Shown: positions 55,401 through 63,395 of the stretch, piece after piece | Position numbering within the stretch: position 1 is the first letter of the stretch | Layout: the number at the start of each line of letters is the position of its first letter | From: Pseudomonas sp. NBRC 111124 | GTDB taxonomy: Bacteria; Pseudomonadota; Gammaproteobacteria; Pseudomonadales; Pseudomonadaceae | Direction: 5' to 3' | Length of the DNA stretch: 64,000 nucleotides | Assembly (NCBI RefSeq): GCF_001320245.1 | Contig: NZ_BCBA01000039.1 | Coordinates: forward strand, 62,001 to 126,000 | Made by a program: the position numbers and the translations under genes | Notes under the pieces: generated by a model | Told to the model about the DNA's origin: nothing | Seen by the model: the letters and a program-made list of their open reading frames with translations, nothing else | Databases searched by the model: none

Positions 55401-56877
55401 CACTGCCGTCTTCCAGGCGGGCTGTCGCCATTTCGTCAACCGCGCGCCACTCGCGTGCCACCGCCGTCGCAACCACAGACGTGACGCCGACCATGACCAC
55501 GGTCTCGGCAAGGTTTACCAGATGCTCAACCGCTGCGTGAACGTCACCTGCGCGCCAATCCTCCACGGCGTGAAAAGCCTCCTTCAGCATGTCCCAGATC
55601 AGCACGGCGCCCAAGACCAGGCCAACGCCAGGCACGATCAGGCCTACCGCATTGACGATCATCCACGCCGCCGATACCCGGCGTTCATGCCTGGCCTGGC
55701 TGAGCAAGCTGTCGATAGCCTTCACAGGCACGGCAACCACTGCGGCATCATCCTTGATCTGGTCAACCTGCGCTTGCGCCAGGTGGTCGAACAACGGCAA
55801 TGGATAGGCGACCATGTGCTGGTCCATGTCGCGCGAGGCCCACGCGGCCACATCCATCAGTTCGTCAGCCACCATGGCGAAGAACATCGCGCTGTCGCGG
55901 CGGCGTATAAAGCGGCTGAAGAAGCGCTGATAAGGCTCATCGCCCAGGCGCTTGCCTAACGTCCGTCGAATGAATGTGTCGAGGTCTGCTGCGGCATTCC
56001 AGGGGCTGACCGGGTCCCCCGGGATGTACACCAGCACGCGCTGGCTGGACGAAAAGCCTAACGTGGTGGTGGTCTGGTCAAGCACGAGCACCTGTTCGAC
56101 CTTGCATCCATACACGCTCAGCTGTTTGGCGATCACCGCTTTGCCGCCAAGTAAACCTGGCCGGGCGTCGCGGCACAGGTCGAAGATCAGCACCAGTTCG
56201 TCCGCTGTGAGGGCCCCCTCGGTCTTGGCCTTGCAGGCGTCAAGCAACATCGTCGCGACCTGCAATGCCTTGAAGGAAGACTTGAAGCCTGTCCCATCCG
56301 CAGCCGAGGTATCGAGTACCGAGGCCAGATGCTGCTGATATCGCCCGCCCAGATCTATCTGCCGACAACGCTTGGCGAACGCTGATATGGACAGCTGCAT
56401 GAAGGTGCTGCCGTCGGCTTTCACCAGACGATCATCGCGTGGCAAGCCCCCAACCAACGACTCGTCCTCGGTGAAATTGGCCAGTGCTGCATCGAGCAGA
56501 GGGATGTCGTAGCTGCTTTTTTCCTGTTGCGGTACACGCCCCATGCTCCCTTCAGGCGCGGGGGATACGCTGAAGTAGAAGTGTCGAAAAAACAGCGTAT
56601 CGCAATCGACCGGTATGTTCAGCGCACGCTGCAAGAGCGGCCTGCAATACTGATGAACATCCTCGATCCGACTGGTTTCACGGAGAAGGCGCTGGTGGCT
56701 GACGTAACTGGTTTTCAGTGCCTCGAAGACTTTCGTCAGTTGCTCGACAGTCAGTGAATGACTCGCAAGGTTGCGTATCCATGCCGGCAGACGACGGGCG
56801 ATCACGCCGTCCTGAAACGCTTGCTCGATGGCCGTATTGGCATTTTGCAGTTCAATCGGGCTTTCGCTGGTTTTCAT
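52438..56877 (-). CDS. giant NEL-type E3 ubiquitin ligase effector candidate (copy 2)
   Basis: A 1479-residue paralogue of the next gene with the same plan. The DUF6543-type N-terminal part has VLVYIPGDPVSPWNAAADLD at about 281. Hydrophobic segments lie at about 403-429 and 458-475. Leucine-rich repeats at about 1020-1177 (RLRILDLSGNQIHLGA, RLIYLNLSHNPLQRAF) lead into the NEL domain with C1279 in HCQDNATLRFSDLEVRV. Most of the sequence has diverged while the catalytic CxD motif is kept. GGAGGTG precedes the ATG at 56877. It ends 100 bases before copy 1. Confidence 0.88.
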   Translation of the reverse strand: MKTSESPIELQNANTAIEQAFQDGVIARRLPAWIRNLASHSLTVEQLTKVFEALKTSYVSHQRLLRETSRIEDVHQYCRPLLQRALNIPVDCDTLFFRHFYFSVSPAPEGSMGRVPQQEKSSYDIPLLDAALANFTEDESLVGGLPRDDRLVKADGSTFMQLSISAFAKRCRQIDLGGRYQQHLASVLDTSAADGTGFKSSFKALQVATMLLDACKAKTEGALTADELVLIFDLCRDARPGLLGGKAVIAKQLSVYGCKVEQVLVLDQTTTTLGFSSSQRVLVYIPGDPVSPWNAAADLDTFIRRTLGKRLGDEPYQRFFSRFIRRRDSAMFFAMVADELMDVAAWASRDMDQHMVAYPLPLFDHLAQAQVDQIKDDAAVVAVPVKAIDSLLSQARHERRVSAAWMIVNAVGLIVPGVGLVLGAVLIWDMLKEAFHAVEDWRAGDVHAAVEHLVNLAETVVMVGVTSVVATAVAREWRAVDEMATARLEDGSEKLWRFDLTPFRAAPPPVQALVDSEGVYRLQGRSWVSMHGYFYEVVQRGDEQWQIVPKQGHGPQLRHNGAGAWRVWCEQPIEWDEPRALFRRLGNEFSRLEDGHVDQVLAIHGLDGGYLRGLHMCGQAPDACLVDTVSRVEVVNRILALVADLRTGRATTDSALLAKVHRWADSETVTDVGLAERVWGRRRSLFQQLYYEKYPVTADTRVLQRDFASLHRLGAEALLRTVEEAHLNASAASLVKRIRCIRVHEALLFDTPQNLDLARVVLKLLEQMPGAASGPRWELFNGDVAAPLSSSIGTQGLRRLRFRAGEFECSDEQGNALVEPGELFQQLAAGYCSEQQDALLVGKPFAVHLRAYMARCVAQRQALIAEALGIVQPGDTFLAPPRLVNGRLGYPLSGWRQRFGAGRGAVRNLAAELRDLYPGFDDAEVDQWLARLRVLQRNPASELSELKRQLEALRTRLGSWQTATVKVWCWRARREFARGLIDCWRYLVPQLPAGLEEGRGYLLSTYGSDLDELPSIPANVSFAHVSDMALRSLQLRSVPEKFLRAFDGLTSLSITNCRLSGLPLTAALAERLRILDLSGNQIHLGADGLDVLVRCRRLIYLNLSHNPLQRAFSIFGMPNLNALMLRNAQLTQMPGSVVESMSLHTLDVGDNSIRVLPFAFYRSRLWRSGRVRLTGNPLLEVQDVWGEAPDDQVPFKQRWLDRVAEDQRDRMANTWGKLYGNSASRDFFHLLGRLTTSADFQNEFLSRYLALRMLRMLDYMAERPALQTELYEHALTEHCQDNATLRFSDLEVRVSQWKALHDDVSGDQERVLLHLGAQCWRMEVLDDVGGWHAIRVGRPDESLEFALAYRLSLVDELDLPIEHDEMLNPGVASLSAQDLLAAVRSVRAVQSRDVLVDYLSTTRFWREYLAKKYSGRLSVPQSLHDELEALIEAEASSTEIGRLQERVRQREINVYKQLTREAVDRHLTTVMLVPALPWH

Positions 56878-56954
56878 ATCGCACCTCCGAAAATGAGAGG
56901 AGCGAAGCTAATCTCCAGCATTGGCGGGTAAGTGCTAGATACCTACCCCAAGTT

Positions 56955-59315
56955 TCAGAACAAGAGAAGCTGGCGATCGGTCAGAGCACTGAAATCGTCC
57001 CCGACAAACGGCAGGATGGCATCCGCCACTGGCTGCAGCTGGCGGCGCAGGTAATGTTCGTAATCGATGGACGCCTGCAGGTTTTCCAGCGGCTCGGGGC
57101 CGGCAGTGGTGATCAGGTAGCTGATCCAGCCACCACGCTGGTATTGCCGGGGGCGACCGAGCCGAACGTTGAAATCGTCCGCCAGGCGCGCAGCACGCAC
57201 GTGCGGTGGCACGTTGCGCTGATAGTCGGCCAATGGCCTGCGCAGGCGCTTGCGATAGACCAGCAGCTCATCCAGTTCACCCGCGAGGGTCTGCCGCACG
57301 TACTCACGCAGGTAGTCGCGATAAGGTTGGCCACGAAAAATCCGCCCGTACAGTTCTTGCTGAAACCGCTGGGCCAGCGGCGACCAGTCGGTGCGCACCG
57401 ACTCCAGCCCCTTGTAGACCACGTCTTCGCTGCCATCGGCGCGCTGCACCAGGCCGGCATAGCGCTTCTTGCTGCCCTCGTCGGTACCGCGGATGGTCGG
57501 CATCAGGAAACGCCGGTAATGCACCTCGAACTGCAGCTCGAGCGCGCTTTCCAGGTTCATGGACGTAAGCAGGTGATCACGCCACCACTGGTTGACCTGT
57601 GCCACCAGGTCCCGACCGATACGGGCCGCCGCTTCTTCGCCATGGGCGCCCTTGAGCCAAACAAAGGTAGAGTCGGTGTCTCCATAGATCACTTGGTAAC
57701 CCTGCGCCTCGATCAGCGCGCGGGTCTGACGCATGATCTGATGGCCGCGCATAGTGATCGACGAGGCCAGGCGCGGGTCGAAGAAGCGGCAGCCACTGGA
57801 GCCGAGCACGCCGTAGAAGGCGTTCATGATGATTTTCAGCGCCTGCGACAGTGGCGCGTTGCCCTCGCGCTTGGCCGCCTCCCGGCCTTGCCAGACACGC
57901 TCGACGATAGCCGGCAGGCAATGCTGGGTACGCGAAAACCGCCCGCCACGAAAACCCTCCACCGAGTGCTCGTCATCGGGCAGGCGCAAGCCCTCTACCA
58001 GGCCCACCGGGTCGATCAGGAAAGTGCGGATGATCGACGGGTACAGGCTCTTGTAGTCCAGCACCAGCACCGAGTCGTACAGCCCCGGGCGCGAATCCAT
58101 GACGAAGCCACCGGGGCTGGCTTCGTCCGGACGGCTGCCGAGGCTGGGTGCGACAAACCCCATGCGGTGCATGTGCGGGATATACAGGTGGCAGAATGCG
58201 GCGACCGAGCCGCCACTGCGGTCCACCGCAAGCCCGGTGACCGACGAACGCTCCAGCAGGAAGTCGAGCAACCGGGTGTGGGCAAAGATGCGCGTGACCA
58301 GCTCGCAGTCCTTGAGGTTATAGCGGGCCAGGGCCGGTTTGTCCTCGGCGAAACGACGGTTGATCTCGTCCATGCGCTGGTAGGGCGTGTCGATGGCCTT
58401 GCCTTCGCCGAGCAGGGTCTGGGCAACGCTTTCGAGGCTGAACGAGGGGAAGCTCCAGGTCGCCGAGCGCAGGGCTTCGATGCCGTCGATCAACAGGCGC
58501 CCCGGGGCATCGGCGAATACGTGGCCACCACCGGCATGGCTGCGCAAGGTCATCGGCGCGCCATTGCGCCCCAGCGCCAGCGGCACTTGCAGCACCTTGG
58601 CGTGCTCGTGCAGCAGGCGCAGGTCGAACTGGATCAGGTTCCAGCCAATGATCGCATCCGGGTCATGCTCGGCCATCCACTGGTTAAGGCACGTCAGCAG
58701 CTCGGCGCGGTCTGCGCAGTAGCGCAGGTCGAAATCCACACCTTCGGCATCACCATTCGCCGGGCCGAGCATGTAGACCTGGCGCTGGCCACAGCCTTCC
58801 AGGGCGATGCTGTACAGCTCGCCGCGCTCGCTGGTCTCGATGTCCAGCGAGGCCAGGCGCAAGGTCGGGCGATAGTCTGGCAGCGGCTTGAGCTGGGCCT
58901 CGCAGTACACGCCCTGCGCGTCCCGCTGGCCGGTGAACTGCACGGGCGCTGTGATGAAGCGCTCCATCAGGTAACGCTCTGGCGGGCGGATATCGGCCTC
59001 GAACACGTCGATGCCAGCCGTGCGCAAGCGTTGCTCCAGCTGCATCAGCTGGCGGTGCTGGCGGGTGTAGAGGCCCAGCATCGGACGCTGGTCGAAGTCC
59101 TTCAGGCGCAACGGTTTGAGCTGAGCGCCCTGCTCCTTGGCCAGCAACACCCGGGCGTGCTCGGCCTGCGCCTGCGGTATGAACGCCACCGACTCCTGTG
59201 GCGCCAGGCGCAACAAGCGTGGCCCGGCATCGGTGGCCAGCCAGAATTCCACGCAGGTGCCTTCGGGCGTGTCATGCCAATGCCGGGTCAGGACAAAGCC
59301 CTGCTGCAACTCCAC
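56955..59315 (-). CDS. polB: DNA polymerase II
   Basis: A 786-residue family B polymerase, about the length of E. coli PolB (783). The 3'-5' exonuclease starts with D158 and E160 in LASLDIETSERGELYSI. Polymerase motif A is LDYKSLYPSIIRTFLIDP, and motif C is YGDTDSTF near residue 545. It starts at GTG (59315) with AGAGG before it. PolB acts in repair and restart after DNA damage. It lies 77 bases upstream of NEL copy 2 on the same strand. Confidence 0.95.
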   Translation of the reverse strand: MELQQGFVLTRHWHDTPEGTCVEFWLATDAGPRLLRLAPQESVAFIPQAQAEHARVLLAKEQGAQLKPLRLKDFDQRPMLGLYTRQHRQLMQLEQRLRTAGIDVFEADIRPPERYLMERFITAPVQFTGQRDAQGVYCEAQLKPLPDYRPTLRLASLDIETSERGELYSIALEGCGQRQVYMLGPANGDAEGVDFDLRYCADRAELLTCLNQWMAEHDPDAIIGWNLIQFDLRLLHEHAKVLQVPLALGRNGAPMTLRSHAGGGHVFADAPGRLLIDGIEALRSATWSFPSFSLESVAQTLLGEGKAIDTPYQRMDEINRRFAEDKPALARYNLKDCELVTRIFAHTRLLDFLLERSSVTGLAVDRSGGSVAAFCHLYIPHMHRMGFVAPSLGSRPDEASPGGFVMDSRPGLYDSVLVLDYKSLYPSIIRTFLIDPVGLVEGLRLPDDEHSVEGFRGGRFSRTQHCLPAIVERVWQGREAAKREGNAPLSQALKIIMNAFYGVLGSSGCRFFDPRLASSITMRGHQIMRQTRALIEAQGYQVIYGDTDSTFVWLKGAHGEEAAARIGRDLVAQVNQWWRDHLLTSMNLESALELQFEVHYRRFLMPTIRGTDEGSKKRYAGLVQRADGSEDVVYKGLESVRTDWSPLAQRFQQELYGRIFRGQPYRDYLREYVRQTLAGELDELLVYRKRLRRPLADYQRNVPPHVRAARLADDFNVRLGRPRQYQRGGWISYLITTAGPEPLENLQASIDYEHYLRRQLQPVADAILPFVGDDFSALTDRQLLLF

Positions 59316-59349
59316 CGCGTCAACCTCTGCTGAAAACGTCGATTCTACG

Positions 59350-60534
59350 CTAGCGCGGCCCGGCCACGAAGCCGCTTCTGCGCGTCGCCAGCACCATCAG
59401 CAAGGCCGCTGCGATCAATGCCAACACCACACTGCCGAATGCCTCGACGCCCACGCCGGCCAGCAGCACCCCTCCGACGATCCCGCCCAGGGCAATAGCA
59501 CTGTTCCACACCGTCACCAGCATCGACTGCGCAACATCGCCGCCCTCACCCGCCGCATCGGCGCAAGCGGTCTGCAACAGGGTCGGCGCACCGCCGTAGG
59601 TCAGGCCCCACAACGCCACGCTCAGGTAGATGGCCCAGGACGTGGCCTGCCCCAGCAACAGCGTGGCCAGGGCAAACCCTGCCAGGCTTAGCACGACCAG
59701 CTTGCGCAAATGGCGATCGACCATCAGGCCGACCATGACGATACCGGTCAGCGACGAGAGGCCAAACAGCATGAGTATTTGGCCGACATCGGCCGCCATC
59801 CCTGCCGCCGCCAGCACCGGCACGATATAGGTGTAGAGAATGTTGTGGCCTAGGATCCAGGCAAGGATCACCAGCAGCACCACGGCCACGCCGGGTGTAC
59901 GCAACACCTGTAGCGTCGATGGGCGCTTGCCGGGGGCCTGCCCCGGGTAATCCGGCACCGCCCGGAGCACCCACACCACCAGCAGCAGCGCCACCAGCGT
60001 GACCACGGCAAAGGTGGTGCGCCAGCCCAGACCGGCGCCCAGCCAGGTCGCGATCGGCAAGCCCAGCGACAGGGCAATCGGCTGGCCGAGCATGGCCACG
60101 GCCATTGCCCGCCCCTGCAGGGCTGCCGGCACCATGCGCCGGGCATGCCCGGCGATCAGGCCCCAGGCCAGGCCGGCAGCGGCACCGGTGAGAAAGCGCA
60201 GCAACAGGGTCAGGGTGTTGGAAGGCGAAACGGCGGTCAGGCCGTTGAACAGAACAAAACCGACAATCGCCAGTAGCAGCGCCCGGCGCCGGTACCAGCC
60301 CTGGGTCAGGGTCACCAACGGGATGGCAGTGAGCAAGGAGCCGAGCGCGTAGGCCGTCACCCATTGCCCGGCCATGGCCTGGCTGATGTGCATGCCATCG
60401 GCGATCTGGTCGAGCAGGCCTGCCGGCAGGGTTTCACTGAGGATGGCGATGAAGCCAGTCATGGCCAGCGCCAGCAGCCCGCTCAAAGGCAGGCGCTCGG
60501 TGCTGGCAAGTGAAGCAGTCGATGTCTGGGACAT
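59350..60534 (-). CDS. MFS efflux transporter (AraJ/YdhP-like)
   Basis: A 394-residue 12-helix MFS protein with LAMTGFIAILSETLPAGLLD, QWVTAYALGSLLTAIPLVTL and GHNILYTYIVPVLAAAGMAA, the branch that exports sugars, purines and drugs. The ATG at 60534 is preferred (the frame is open to 60618). It is divergent from a LysR gene, its likely regulator. Confidence 0.88.
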   Translation of the reverse strand: MSQTSTASLASTERLPLSGLLALAMTGFIAILSETLPAGLLDQIADGMHISQAMAGQWVTAYALGSLLTAIPLVTLTQGWYRRRALLLAIVGFVLFNGLTAVSPSNTLTLLLRFLTGAAAGLAWGLIAGHARRMVPAALQGRAMAVAMLGQPIALSLGLPIATWLGAGLGWRTTFAVVTLVALLLVVWVLRAVPDYPGQAPGKRPSTLQVLRTPGVAVVLLVILAWILGHNILYTYIVPVLAAAGMAADVGQILMLFGLSSLTGIVMVGLMVDRHLRKLVVLSLAGFALATLLLGQATSWAIYLSVALWGLTYGGAPTLLQTACADAAGEGGDVAQSMLVTVWNSAIALGGIVGGVLLAGVGVEAFGSVVLALIAAALLMVLATRRSGFVAGPR

Positions 60535-60651
60535 TTCAGGATGCCTTGTGGTTGCGATCAAGGCCCACAGTCTGCAAGGCCGCGCATTGCGGAAAAAGAC
60601 GGTTACAATGCCGCTCACCCAGGACGTGGATGTCCGTAATCAGGAGCGAAA

Positions 60652-61548
60652 ATGGACAGCCTCAGCGGCTTCGTAGTGTTCAATCGGGTCGCCGAAACCC
60701 GCAGCTTCGTCGCCGCCGGCCAGTCGCTGGGCATCAGCGCCTCGGCCGTGGGCAAGCGCGTGGCGCGCCTGGAAAGCCGCCTGGGTGTACGCCTGTTCCA
60801 CCGCAGCACCCGCAGCATCACCCTGACTGCAGAAGGTACGCTGTTTCTGGAGCGCAGCCGGCGCATCCTGGCCGAGATCGAGGCCACCGAGCAGGAACTG
60901 TCCCAGGCCAGTGAAACACCGCGCGGCCGCCTGCGCGTGAGCCTGCCCCAGGTAACCGGGCTGGTGATGCCGGCCTTGGCCGAGTTCATGGAACGCTACC
61001 CGCAGGTGGAACTGGACCTGGAGTTCACAGACCGCATGGTCGACATTGTCGGTGAAGGCTTCGATGTGGTGATGCGCGGCGGCCAGCCGCTGGATTCGCG
61101 GCTCAACGCCAAGTTTCTCGGGCACTTCCAGCATTGCCTGGTGGCCTCACCCGAGTACCTGCGCGCGCGTGGCACACCGCTGCACCCGCGCGAACTCAGC
61201 GCACACACCTGCCTGCACTACCGCTTCCCCAGCAACGGCAAGCTGGAAGCCTGGCCGCTGCGCCAGGAGCACCCCGAGCAGGGCTACGACATTCCCATCT
61301 CGATGGTCTGCAACCACGTCGAGACGCGCATCTGCTTCGCCCTCAACCACCGCGGCATCACCTGCCTGCCGGACTTCAGCGTGCGTCGCGAACTGGCCGC
61401 TGGCACCTTGATGAGCGTGCTCGACGGCTTCATCGAACGGCGTGGCAGCTTCTACCTGCTATGGCCGTCAGGGCGCCACGTGCCGCCCAAGTTGCGGGTG
61501 TTCATCGACTTCATGCTGGAGCGCGTGTTCAGCCGTACAGGTAGTTGA
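60652..61548 (+). CDS. LysR-family regulator, divergent from the MFS exporter
   Basis: A 298-residue LysR protein (MDSLSGFVVFNRVAETRSFV, SASAVGKRVARLESRLGVRL) of the CrgA-like branch with FLERSRRILAEIEATEQELS. CAGGAGCG stands 5 bases before the ATG at 60652. It probably controls the divergent MFS gene. Its 3' end overlaps that of the next, convergent LysR gene by 20 bases. Confidence 0.9.
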   Translation: MDSLSGFVVFNRVAETRSFVAAGQSLGISASAVGKRVARLESRLGVRLFHRSTRSITLTAEGTLFLERSRRILAEIEATEQELSQASETPRGRLRVSLPQVTGLVMPALAEFMERYPQVELDLEFTDRMVDIVGEGFDVVMRGGQPLDSRLNAKFLGHFQHCLVASPEYLRARGTPLHPRELSAHTCLHYRFPSNGKLEAWPLRQEHPEQGYDIPISMVCNHVETRICFALNHRGITCLPDFSVRRELAAGTLMSVLDGFIERRGSFYLLWPSGRHVPPKLRVFIDFMLERVFSRTGS

Positions 61549-62449
61549 TGTCCTTGTAGCTCAGCGGTGGCACCTGGCTGAGCAGAAAGTCGCGCAACTT
61601 GTGCATCTGTCGCGCCTTGGGGCTGCTCTTGAGCCAGGTCATGTAGTAACCGTCACCGGTCGATACCGCATGCTTGAACGGCGTCACCAGGCGCCCGGCC
61701 GCGAGGTCGGCACTGGCCAGCACCAGGTCGACCACCGAAATGCCGAGGCCCTGTTGCGCCGCCGAGATGCCTTGGTCGAGGGTATCGAATACCTGGCCCT
61801 GGTCGATGCTGATGTCCAGCGCATCCATGCGCGCCAGCCAGCGCCGCCAGTCGCGGCGGTCCGGTGAGGGGTGAAGGAATTCACACTGGCGCAGGTCGGC
61901 CAGTTCCGGTTGCGCGTGCGCCATGTAGTCCGGGTGGCACACCGGGATCAGCCACTCATCGAACAGCTTGACGCTCTCGACATCGGCCGGGAAACGGCCG
62001 TTGGCCAGGAGAATGGCGCAGTCGTAGGGTTCGGAGTAGAAGTCCACCGAGTCGATGTCCATCCACACGCTCGACAGCTGCACGCTGCAGTTGTCTTCGA
62101 GCTTCTTGAAACCGTCCAGCGCCCGCAGCAGCCAGCGCACGGTCAGCGTCGAGGGGGCCTTCAAGCGCAACCCATAACGGTCCTGGCGCAGCAGCGCACA
62201 GGCGTTTTCGATGATCTTGAAGCCGACCTTCAGCTCCTGAGCCAGCACCCGTCCATGCTCGGTGAGGCTCAACTTGGGGCCGCGTCGCTCGAACAGGTCG
62301 CAGCCGAACATGGATTCGAGGGTCTTGATGTGATGGCTGACCGCGCCTTGGGTCAGGGCCAGCTCTTCGGCGGCCCGGGTAAACGAGCCGTAGCGCGAGG
62401 CTACCTCGAACGCACGCAGGGCGTGCAATGCTTGAATCCGTTCCGACAT
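61529..62449 (-). CDS. LysR-family regulator, GcvA-like
   Basis: A 306-residue LysR protein with LHALRAFEVASRYGSFTRAA, LTQGAVSHHIKTLESMFGCD and LFERRGPKLSLTEHGRVLAQ, the GcvA/AmpR-like branch. It is divergent from the YqcI/YcgG-family gene (162-base gap) and is the best candidate to regulate that operon. Its 3' end overlaps the previous gene. Confidence 0.9.
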   Translation of the reverse strand: MSERIQALHALRAFEVASRYGSFTRAAEELALTQGAVSHHIKTLESMFGCDLFERRGPKLSLTEHGRVLAQELKVGFKIIENACALLRQDRYGLRLKAPSTLTVRWLLRALDGFKKLEDNCSVQLSSVWMDIDSVDFYSEPYDCAILLANGRFPADVESVKLFDEWLIPVCHPDYMAHAQPELADLRQCEFLHPSPDRRDWRRWLARMDALDISIDQGQVFDTLDQGISAAQQGLGISVVDLVLASADLAAGRLVTPFKHAVSTGDGYYMTWLKSSPKARQMHKLRDFLLSQVPPLSYKDINYLYG

Positions 62450-62610
62450 GGCGCCCTCGAAGCATGAGTGAGACTAATAGTAGGTCATAGTTCCACGCGT
62501 TTTACAACGTGAACAGCGTCTCAGAAAATGCGGGTAAATAACAAAGATAAGTATCCAACCTGCCTGCATATGAGTGGAACGCTCACTTACTTGAATCTCC
62601 TGGGGAAATC

Positions 62611-63393
62611 ATGTTTACGGTTTATGGAAACTGCTATCGCCTGGATGCGCTAGAGCTGGCCGAAGAACATGTACGGAACACTCAGCACTGGACGCACCAA
62701 ACCCTACAACATTTTCGCAGCGTACTCGCCAACCCCGACTTCCCGTGCCTGTTCGGGCGTAAAGCGGTAGCCGGCGCATCCTGCCACATCCTCTTCGCCC
62801 GTGCCGAACAACTGGCCGATGATATCGCCCAAGGCCTGGCCGAGTATGTCCGCACCATTACCCCCGTGCCGATCAAGCAACGCATCGGCAGCCCGCTGGT
62901 GGTGTTTCTCGAAACCGCCGCCGACAGCGCCCTGGCCGAACAACAGGCGCTGGCCTGGAAAGTCCTGCGTGGGGTCCACGCCCGTGACCCGCACCCGTGG
63001 CCACAGGCGATCCCCACCGACCCGCACGACAACGCCTGGTCGTTCTGCTACGCCGGCATGCCGCTGTTCATCAACATGAATTTCCCCGGCCACCAGCAGA
63101 TGAAAAGCCGCAACCTGGGCCCGCACATCACCTTCGTCATCAATCCCCGGGAGAACTTCGACGAGGTGGCCAACGCCAGCACCGAAAGTGGGCAACGCAT
63201 TCGCGCCCGCATTCGTGATCGCGTGCGCCACTACAACGATGGGGTCATGCCTGAAACCCTGGGCTTTTTTGGCCAGGACGACAACTTTGAATGGAAGCAG
63301 TACCAACTGCAGGAAGCAGGCTCGCTCAATCCGTCGCGCTGCCCCTTTCATGCCCACGCACATGCGACATCTGACACCCTGACCGAGAACTGA
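62611..63393 (+). CDS. YqcI/YcgG family protein (possible haem-dependent N-oxygenase)
   Basis: A 260-residue protein of the YqcI/YcgG family, which includes GntA, a haem enzyme that N-hydroxylates a guanidine in guanitoxin biosynthesis. Family blocks are FPCLFGRKAVAG, YAGMPLFINMNFPGHQQMKS, RNLGPHITFVINPRENFDE and RCPFHAH at the end. Substrate and activity here are unknown. It starts a two-gene operon with a LysE-type exporter 3 bases downstream and is divergent from a LysR gene. Confidence 0.82.
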   Translation: MFTVYGNCYRLDALELAEEHVRNTQHWTHQTLQHFRSVLANPDFPCLFGRKAVAGASCHILFARAEQLADDIAQGLAEYVRTITPVPIKQRIGSPLVVFLETAADSALAEQQALAWKVLRGVHARDPHPWPQAIPTDPHDNAWSFCYAGMPLFINMNFPGHQQMKSRNLGPHITFVINPRENFDEVANASTESGQRIRARIRDRVRHYNDGVMPETLGFFGQDDNFEWKQYQLQEAGSLNPSRCPFHAHAHATSDTLTEN

Positions 63394-63395
63394 CC

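Noticed and set aside
56718..59333. 871-codon open frame on the plus strand
   Set aside because: It is antisense to polB, which has all its catalytic motifs. The long frame is a by-product of high GC and codon bias.
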